A stretch of 64,000 nt of DNA from Capsicum annuum (Eukaryota; Streptophyta; Magnoliopsida; Solanales; Solanaceae): contig NW_025892539.1 of NCBI RefSeq assembly GCF_002878395.1, positions 215,118 through 279,117 of the forward strand, written 5' to 3'. Numbering within the stretch: position 1 is the stretch's first letter; every line of letters begins with the position of its first letter. Positions 56,689 to 64,000 of the stretch are shown piece by piece. The notes under the pieces are model-generated. The model was not told the origin of the DNA. It worked only from the letters and a program-made list of their open reading frames with translations, and did not search any database. The position numbers were made by a program, and so were the translations under genes.

Positions 56689-57653
56689 CCTAGAAGCTTT
56701 CTTATCCCGCCTAACCTTACTACCCTAGCCCCTAACCCTAAACTCGATCCTAGACCCGACCCAAACCCAAACCCCCAAACCCCAGCCCAGACCCAATAAT
56801 TTGTGACCCCGACCCCGACCTATGACATGCCCCTAGTCCACCCTCCGTAATCACAAACTCTATGCAACAAAGGAAAGAAAGGAAAAAGGAAAGAAATATA
56901 AAAAAGGAGATACACAAATTTTGGTACACAATATTCAATAACGGGAACTAATACTACAACACTTAATGGATATGCTAGTAAATCAAGTAATAGTAATCAT
57001 ACAAGGTAACACACTCCAAAAATACTAAGAATAATAAAGAGATTCACATGTACAACACTATTACAAAGTAACCAATCAACAAGAAATTCGACACCCTCAA
57101 CCAGATAATCAGCTAAGACGCTACAAAATAAGAATCACAACAAGAATAGTGCAGAACACTACCAGTAGCAGCCCCTAAAAATCAATAAAGCTATACACAA
57201 CTAGAAAATATGGATCAAGTGCAACTGATCGAAGCTTGGTCGTGTCCTTATACTTGGTTGAGTCACTGGATTTCGGCAATTTGTGGTAGAAATTGGTCGT
57301 CAGAATAGTGTTGCCAAAATAGTGTTCCTGTCACCAAATTTCCACACGTTTTGCATTCTTCTTCTTTGAGATGATGATGATGATGATGCCTATCTTCTTC
57401 TTTTTGTTGTTCGTTAATTTAAATATTCAGCTTAACCAATAATTCCACAACCAAGAAAAGCCAAAAGTGTCTCTTACTTGAATCTTGATTGAGAAAAATG
57501 GGGTACAAAAATCAGAATCTGTAAGCTTTGTATATACTGGAGAAGATTCTACTACATCGCCGGCGAGATTTGATGGCGAGGAACGACGGTCGATGAGGGA
57601 AATTTGGGGAATTTAAAGATATCCTTATGTGCGTATCAGAAAGTAAAAGATAT
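56689..57653 (-). other. LINE 5' UTR
   Basis: No long ORF in phase. It contains C-rich 'ccaaacccaaaccccca' text (56760-56790), a (GAT)n run at 57370-57388 and a short GC-rich zone (57550-57600, 'atcgccggcgag'). RTE 5' UTRs hold the internal promoter. The right edge is set by the 7-bp TSD. Confidence 0.55.
57370..57388 (+). repeat. (GAT)n microsatellite
   Basis: Six GAT triplets plus G in the LINE 5' UTR. Confidence 0.85.
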
Positions 57654-57660
57654 CCTTATA
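57654..57660. repeat. LINE TSD, right copy (CCTTATA)
   Basis: Exact match to 42761-42767. Confidence 0.5.
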
Positions 57661-57689
57661 AAAAGTAAAAAATCTTGGGTTTTCTCCCA

Positions 57690-59200
57690 AGAAGCACTTG
57701 ATTTAATGCCACAACTTGGCGTGTCTAGGTTGGTTACAGTCTTTACCAACAAACCCATGGGTTTCCTCCTATGAAGCACCTGACTTATTATCATGGAACA
57801 ACTTAGGTGTAGTTGATACCTCGAGCACCATCAAAATGCACATCACAAACTAATTTAGCTTTATGAATATACACTAAATACTGCTTCACCCTTTGGCCAT
57901 TCAACTTAAACTTCTGACCCTGTTTATTCATTAGCTCAAGTGCACCTTACGGGAACACTCTAGTCACTCTATATTGGCTCTCGCCACTTCAACTTTGGCA
58001 TGACCATAAATAACTAAATATTAAATTCAAACAACAATACCAAATTACCAGTAGTGAGCTCTGTTTTCTTGATCTTTCGATCATGGTATAGCTTCACACT
58101 TCCCTTGTACAAGTTGTTCATTCATAGGCTCAGAGATTGAACTCATCCGTCTCATTTCGATTCTCTACTATCAAATTGGCTCGCATCATTCTATTTTAGA
58201 TTTAGCTTTTCAAAGCCCAAATTTCCTTATGCCAAACCTCGACAAGCAAGTGGCATGCATTTCCATATATAATCTGATATAGAGAAGTACAAATAGTGGT
58301 ATTAAAAGTTGTTTTATAGCCCTATAGCTCCTTATTTATCTTTTCCGCCTAATCCATCCTATAGGCACTCACATTCTTTGCCGATATGGACTTGATCTCA
58401 CGATTATAGAACTCAATATGCCCACTTGTTTGAGGATGATAAGGCATTGCCACCTTATGTTTCCACCCTATTTCTTAAGAAATGCTCTGAATAGATGACT
58501 GCAAAAAGGTAAGCCTTATAACTAATAAAAACCCTAGGAGTACCAAATATTAAAAAGATGTTCTTTTTCAAGAATATTGTGAAACTCTTCTATTCGTTGT
58601 TTTGAAGTACAACTACCTCCACTCATTTCGAAATGTAATCAATAGTCACCAAGATATACTTCATACAAACGTAAAAAATAGAATATCCTATGAAATCAAC
58701 GCCCTATACTTCAAATAACACAAGCTCAAAAATAGTGGTCATTGAAGTTCCTGCCTTTGTGAGATGTTTCATTGCCTTTGGCATTGGTCACATGCCTTGG
58801 CATAGTTATTTGTATATTTGTAAATTATGGGAAAATAGAATCCACGCTGCAAGATTTGTGCTTAGTTTATACACCACTACGATGGCTCCCAACTGGAGAA
58901 GAATGACATGCCTCTAAGATACTTGTCATCTCAACTTTAGGAACACATCTATCTACCACTCAATCATTACAACTTTTGAAAAAATATGATTCATACCTAA
59001 AGAACTTCCTAAAAAATATAAATTTCATTCCTTTGGGAAACAATAGTCTTTATAATCCATATCAATTACTAGATAATTTGTTTAATTTGTTAACCATGGA
59101 ATCAAATCATTTGATGTGGCTAATACCTGTTCATCAAGAAAAGTTTCATCAATCTAAAACTTATCCATAAGTTTCTAGAACCACTTTTTCTTCAAGGAGT
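57690..59200 (-). pseudogene. Tat/Athila integrase
   Basis: The minus-strand frames give, in order: ACDQCQRQ (end of the zinc-binding module, about 58800), YKALI-like DFIG text, the core with HKVAMPYHPQTSGH and IEFYNREIKSISAKNVSAYR (58440-58340), YKTTFNTTICTSLYQIIYG and NACHLLVEVWHKEIWAL at about 58310-58210, then the C-terminal block YRVTRVFP, GALELMNKQGQKFKLNGQRV and KQYL at 57975-57865. HPQTSG and ACHLPVE are hallmarks of this lineage. Many stops. The first two catalytic acids lie in badly decayed text. The LINE sits just downstream. Confidence 0.82.
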
Positions 59201-59760
59201 GATAGGTTGCCAGACGCTAGATTCTTAGTCCACTTTCCATTGTTAACCATAAAGTCAAATTCCTTCAACAACAATACCTAATGAATCAACCTTATCTTTG
59301 TATTCTTATTTTCCATAAGATACCTAACAACTGCAAGGTCAGTAAGTATAATGAATTTTGTTCTAAGAAAATATGAACAAAATTTCTCATAAGGAAATAA
59401 CATGACAAACAACTCTTTTTCAATTACAATATAATTGTTTGGGCAGGGTTAAGTGCGTTGCTATTATTGAAGATGGGATGTATAATCTTCTCTCACTTTT
59501 TGCCTAGGACTGTAGCAAGAGCTGCACCACTAGCATCCCATATCACTTCAAATACTATAGACTAATTGTGAGACACAATAATAGGGGCTAAATCGACTTC
59601 TCTTTCAGGCACTCAAAAATTTTTAGACATACATCATAAAACATCAATTTTACCTCCTTCTCCAGTATCTTATAGAATGGATTGACAATCTTAGAGAAGT
59701 CCTTGACGAATATTATATAGAAACCCACATTCCCAAAGAAGCTATAAATATCCTTCATAG
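59201..59760 (-). pseudogene. Tat/Athila RNase H region
   Basis: It sits between RT and integrase and has the expected length. Reverse-strand frames show the 'AASGAALAVLG.K' type text near 59540-59510 and 'F.NKFILTDLAVVRYL' near 59360-59310. Assigned mainly from position and these short matches; heavily broken. Confidence 0.6.
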
Positions 59761-60740
59761 AAATTATGGAGGCAGCTTTTTAGTCACTTCAATCTTCACC
59801 TTGTCAACTTCAATCCCTTTCTTCAAAATATTGTGACCAAGAACTATTCCTTCTTTAACCATGAAGTGACACTTCTCCCAATTCAAAACCAAATTATATT
59901 CCATGCATATCCAAGGAAAATTGCCAAGATATGCCAAACAATCATCAAATGAGCTACGAATATCCAAGATATTGTCCATGAACACTTCAACAGTGCCCTC
60001 AACCATGTGAAAAAATAAAATCATATAATGTTGAAAGGTTGCGGGTGCATCCTTTTGAATAAAATCCCATATAGACAAGTGAAAGTAGTCTTGTCTTGGT
60101 CCTCAAAAGCAAAACAAATATGACTGTAATCAAGTATCCGCTAAGAAAACAATACCAACCTCTACCGATAAGTCAGTCTAATATATTATCCATATAGGGC
60201 ATAGGAAAGTAATCCTTCTCTGTTCAAAAGTTCAACTTTCTATCATCCATACATATGCCAACCTATGGATCTCCTCATTACAATGAGTTCATACTTATAA
60301 TAAGGAACCATAGTGATTCCACCCTTCTTCTAGATAGATTGGATTGAGCTTATACACATGCAATCAAAAATTAAATAAACCACACCCACATCCAGCGACT
60401 TGATAATTTTCTTCATTACTATATCTTGTATAGAAAGATTCAACCTCTAATGATGCTTAATACTAGGCACATAATCTAGCTTAAGATCGATTTTTGGTGT
60501 AAATATTCCAACAAAAATTCCATTGATATCATCAATGGACTATCCAATTGACCTCTTCAACATAGAAACCAAAGCCCCAACTTTCCAATCTACCAAATCA
60601 GTTTCAATAATAACTATAAACATGTTGTTGGGTCCTAAAAATATAATGAAAATGGGATGGAAGATCTTTACACTCCAAACTAGAGTATTTTCCATAGAGG
60701 TCTGAGTTGGTAGGGTCACTTTATTATTCAAATAAAGATA
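59761..60740 (-). pseudogene. Tat/Athila reverse transcriptase
   Basis: The open stretch 60078-59764 (104 codons) gives DAPATFQHYMILFFHMVEG, TVEVFMDNILDIRSSFDDCL, ICMEYNLVLNWEKCHFMVKE and GIVLGHNILKKGIEVDKVKI. The active site FMDD is FMDN (59971-59982): the second catalytic Asp is Asn, a single G-to-A change. Upstream parts up to 60740 are broken. Confidence 0.85.
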
Positions 60741-61450
60741 TTACTTTTTTAATATATAATTGTATGAACCCCTACCCTAAATTGCAATAACTATCTCATC
60801 ATAATTAGTGCCATTATTCTCAAAATTCATAATGGCTGATGCAAGGGCATCAACACCAACTCTCTCATCAATAAATATTACTAGTTTATCATTATCAAAT
60901 TTAAATATATTACAAAAATCATATGCATATCCTTTGCATGATTTATTAAATAAAATACATTAAAAGTAACCTATTCATTATTTAATTGAAACATCATCTG
61001 CCTCATTTACATATCAACTAACGCAATTCTTGTCCCAAGAAAAGGTCTTTCGAAGATAATATGAACCTCAATTTCCAGCATGATGAAATCAACTGGAAAA
61101 ATGAAGGATTTGACTCTCACAAAAACATTATATTCCCACTGACATCTTCAAATTATGGTCCTCTATTAAAATTCTCATTAAAGTTGGATTGGGTGAGCCA
61201 AACCCCAATTGTTTGTAAATTACTAGAGACATAAAGTTAATGTTAGAACCTATATCAAAAAATGCCTTAGCTAAATAGAAACACCTAATTGAACATGGAA
61301 TCATTAATGATCTTGGGTCTTTCTTTTTCTCAACTAAATATATATAGACTATTGCACTATAATGGTGCACCTTGCCCACAAACTCAAAAATTACCTCCTG
61401 CTTCACAATCACCATATCCTTCATAAACTTTGTATAACCTGGCATTTTTT
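60741..61450 (-). pseudogene. Tat/Athila aspartic protease
   Basis: The minus-strand open stretch 61445-61128 (105 codons) begins MPGYTKFMKDMVIVKQEV and goes on with DPRSLMIPCSIRC, the catalytic block AKAFFDIGSNINFMSLVIYK (D-I-G-S kept) and PTLMRILIEDHNLKMSVGI. This matches the retropepsin of Tat/Athila (IPC.IG...KALCDLGASINLMP). The part below 61128 is decayed. Confidence 0.85.
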
Positions 61451-61850
61451 AAGTGCCTCAACAAGAAGGATATTCACAATAAACTTTATCAGTATGGAAA
61501 TAAACTTTTTATTATTTCTCTTTGAAGTTTTTTTAGCTTTGCAAAAAATAAAGAGGGGGTCGTGGAATAAGATTTAATACTTACTAGACCTCCTAGTCCT
61601 TTCCCTTTCTACCTTGGCCTCATTATCATCAACTTAAGCCCTTTTAGGTGCATTCTTATTAATCATTACTTCTATAGAGTCAATAACTTTTCATACACTA
61701 CAATAGCAAGATCTACCATATCAACCACAATTATGGGCATAGAAGAGCCCGTGGTAAACTTACCACTCTAAGTAGAAATAGCCAAGTAGTGACTATCATT
61801 GAATGGTTTTTTGATGTTGTTTCTTGGGAGTATACCATACTGATACTGAT
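61451..61850 (-). pseudogene. Tat/Athila gag C-terminal tail
   Basis: On the minus strand, text near 61560-61450 (PRPPLYFLQS..KNFKEK, then EYPSC and the KMPGYTKFMKD link) corresponds to the PPPPFPQRL.K..KE..F.KFL linker that joins Gag to protease. The capsid part is absent and replaced at about 61855 by Tekay gag. Confidence 0.6.
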
Positions 61851-61859
61851 TTAATAAAA

Positions 61860-62337
61860 CACAAATCTAACCAAACTATATCTCAAGATGCTTTATTGCA
61901 GTAGCATGTTCTCCAACTTTCTATGGGATCTACATTTGTTCCCCTTTCTACCTTCCATTTCTTAAACCACGTATGAGCCATATCTTAAAACTGATAGGCA
62001 GCTAACTCAGAACTCTCATAGAAAGTCACTCCTATGATATCTGTGACTTTTGAACTAGGTCAAAGAACTTTTGTGGATCCTCTTCTGTCTTAGATCCTAA
62101 GAATAGGGGAGGATTTATTTGGATGAAGTCCTAAATCCTAGCTGCAGTAGTATTGGTAACTGAGTTGGCCTGATCAACAGTTAGCCATTTATTTTGAGCT
62201 ACTATGGAATTGGCTAGAGTAGTAAATGAAACTCTAAATTCTCCATATGAGAAAAGCTCATCCAAGGGATCTGCCTAAATGGGCTGAGGTGCAGACTGGT
62301 TTCCTATTCCTCTTCTATTATTCTTTTTGGGAGACAT
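61860..62337 (-). pseudogene. Tekay gag N-terminal part
   Basis: The minus-strand ATG at 62337 opens MSPKKNNRRGIGNQSAPQPI, then ADPLDELFSYGEFRVSFTTL, ANSIVAQNKWLTVDQANSVT and FIQINPPLFLGSKTEEDPQK. It aligns block for block with the gag start of Tekay B (47522-47785). Stops replace Gln at two sites. It ends abruptly near 61860, where a Tat/Athila gag-protease tail takes over on the same strand. Confidence 0.82.
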
Positions 62338-62544
62338 GTTCTGTAAATAGAAGGAAAAAATGAATTAGATTGAGAGTTTAAGTTGATCTTATGCTCACTC
62401 GCACGACATGAATACTGAAAGAAGGGAAAGTTTTTCCTAAAAATATCTCATGGCCTCTTGCCCATAAGTGTGGTGCGCTACACACAGATGCATAAGACTC
62501 TACTAGACATAGATTTCAGATTCCCTAGAACTCTGTTTAACCTT

Positions 62545-62562
62545 GGGCTCTTTTTCTAAGTT
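62545..62562 (-). other. degenerate primer-binding site of right-hand Tekay element
   Basis: The minus strand reads AACTTAGAAAAAGAGCCC, a decayed AACTTGGTATCAGAGCC. The leader that follows (tctagtagagtcttatgcat, gtagcgcaccacac) is the standard Tekay leader. Confidence 0.65.
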
Positions 62563-64000
62563 TATAACAACCCGAGTCTTTACCACGGATGCTACAAGGT
62601 GATTAAAACCTCGAATGACCACAAGCTAACCCTTAACTAATATATATTATGAGTACTGAGTAATAATACTTAAATAATATGGAAAATAGACTGAAATGCC
62701 ATAAGGTTCATAATCTTAAATACTAAAAAAATATAACATCTGATGAAAACATCTGAAGTACTGAATACTGTCTAAAAAGACTTTAACTAAGCTGTCTGAA
62801 TGTGGAGTTGATGGGACAAGCCCTCAACTAACTCCGACTACTAAAATACTAAAATAAAACATGTCCTCGATAGATCATGACTCACTACTAAATCTGACAC
62901 TGCTAGTTAAATCTGAATTTATGTATGTGCGATCAAGAACCCGTGAGTTTGAACCTATGATATGAGACAACATAGCACAAAGAAAAAGTATCCATCAGTA
63001 CGTGGAATATAATGGTATGCTATATGAGGTACGGCTGAATGGAAGGGTTCATATGCATGAATAATAACTAACGGAATTATATGGAATAACTAACTAAGAG
63101 TACATAAATAATTGAAACTGCTGTAAATACTGAGTATACAATACTGTGCATATACGTATACATTGTATCTGATCCTTTTTTGAAGATGAGTACTGATTTA
63201 TAATACTGAGTAATAGATATTTGAGATTACTAATAATTGAATTACTGACAATTGAGTGACTGTGTCTGAAGTCCTAATTCTGTATAACTGAACTATGTTC
63301 TATACTGAGACTATAGAAGTAATCATCTAACCGACAAACCCTTTTTCTTAATAGAGTTGGGGTTCAAACTATAACCCAGCTGGAAGGTTATCAGTACTGT
63401 GCCATGGGTAAAGACAAGATGAAGATTTACCCTCATCTGGCAGGTACTCTAATGAGAACGGTGGTACCCTCAACTGGTAGGTTAAAACACCTTATCAACT
63501 CTCAATTCGTAGGTTGATGTCTTAACCTATGGTTGTTACATAGTTCTAGAATGCAAGGACTACTTCTAAGGATCATAGCCTCTACTGTCAGGTGAGCCCC
63601 CATCCTTGCGTTCACTCGATGGTGAATTCTACTCATAACTGAATAAACACAGAACTGATTATACTTAGCTGAGTAGACCGATACTTAGATTCACTGAGTT
63701 CTTTACTGACTGAGAGTACTACGGACCATGACAGTATTGAGACTATTCTGTAACTACTGTAGCTCTAGGTAAACAGCTAGATTTTTTAGTATTAGATACC
63801 CCCAGGACTCGATAGCGTGAAAGTAAAACATAGCATGATCTTGAAAAGCATAACAATGTCCACTTGTTCATAATTCATTCATAGAGATATTTTATCAAAC
63901 ATTTGTAGGGCATAAGCTTGTACATGATTAGGACCACATAATGACATGTCATGATTCCACTATTTACTTCACATAGGCATTTTAGCAAACACTTGGGAAG
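62563..64000 (-). mobile_element. 5' LTR (partial) of right-hand minus-strand Tekay element, family B
   Basis: On the minus strand it ends GTAGCATCCGTGG...TTGTTATA, matching GTAGCATTC...GTATTACA of Tekay B. The segment 63390-63610 is the inverted counterpart of about 46090-46300 (the phrases around 'cccatcag', 'gacatcttaaccc', 'tgttccagaact'). The start lies beyond the window. No ORFs. Confidence 0.75.

Larger units (their letters stand above)
42768..57653 (-). mobile_element. RTE-type LINE, interrupted by Tekay B
   Basis: A minus-strand non-LTR retrotransposon of about 4.2 kb once the nested Tekay B (44463-55175) is removed. Order on the minus strand: 5' UTR (57653-56689), APE-type endonuclease, linker, RT, short C-terminal zone and 3' UTR. 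It ends in a tail reading TACACTGGGTATGTTGTTATTG (the plus-strand form is at 42771-42790), the ending typical of Solanaceae RTE LINEs and of the TS SINE that borrows it. No RNase H, as usual for RTE. It is inserted in a minus-strand Athila element just after integrase. Compared with its neighbours it has few stops. Confidence 0.85.

Noticed and set aside
56727..56800. Telomere-like CCCTAAA / ACCCAAACCC text
   Set aside because: Irregular, only a few units, and inside the LINE 5' UTR. Not an interstitial telomere array.
1..64000. One giant minus-strand Tekay element bracketing the window (LTRs at 1-1377 and 62563-64000)
   Set aside because: The left LTR shares blocks with family A (22382-24590) and the right LTR with family B (44463-47255), so they are not a pair.
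1..64000. Pararetrovirus, CRISPR, bacterial operon, tRNA or rRNA signals
   Set aside because: No movement-protein or coat-protein motifs, no spaced repeats, no cloverleaf or rRNA-like text were recognised on either strand by eye. A tRNAscan-SE, Rfam and Infernal run would be decisive.

Overview
The window is plant nuclear DNA made almost entirely of transposable elements, most of them decayed. The families are Ty3/gypsy elements of the Tekay/Del and Tat/Athila lineages, one Ty1/copia relic, and an RTE-type LINE whose 3' end resembles that of Solanaceae RTE LINEs and TS-type SINEs. With the AT-rich composition this suggests pericentromeric or gene-poor heterochromatin of a Solanaceae genome. 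Capsicum is a plausible guess, but the species cannot be proven from the sequence. I found no convincing host gene, tRNA, rRNA or CRISPR array. Every ORF over about 90 codons that I could assign belongs to a retroelement.

Layout. 1-5.3 kb: minus-strand Tekay 3' LTR and 3' pol, joined abruptly at about 3.65 kb to a minus-strand Tat/Athila gag with its primer-binding site and LTR. That LTR is split by a plus-strand Athila-like element (6402-14411) that has both LTRs, a decayed target-site duplication (TSD), gag, protease and a second ORF, but no reverse transcriptase or integrase. 14.8-19.1 kb: a truncated plus-strand LTR, a scrap of Tekay pol end and another LTR. 19.1-21.9 kb: Ty1/copia pol relic and 3' LTR. 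22382-31756: complete but heavily mutated Tekay element A with TSD. 31.8-36.85 kb: a plus-strand LTR plus gag start, interrupted by a minus-strand solo LTR (33000-35676). 36.9-61.85 kb: minus-strand Tat/Athila element running from gag tail and protease (61.8 kb) through RT and integrase to a second ORF (40 kb) and 3' region. It is split by a LINE (42768-57653), and the LINE ORF is itself split by Tekay element B (44463-55175). 61.86-64 kb: minus-strand Tekay gag start, primer-binding site and 5' LTR leaving the window.

Three nested stacks therefore give relative ages: (i) Athila-like element in a Tat LTR; (ii) Tekay A and a solo LTR in an older LTR; (iii) Tekay B in a LINE in an Athila element. 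Tekay B is the youngest by eye, with about 13 differences in the first 200 aligned LTR bases and few in-frame stops. Most stops are TAG/TAA/TGA where Gln, Trp or Arg is expected, as in decay by C-to-T change of methylated DNA. Nothing here looks like an intact autonomous element or an undescribed host system. The items most worth checking are the nesting, the chimeric junctions, the RT-less Athila-like element and the LTR tandem repeats.
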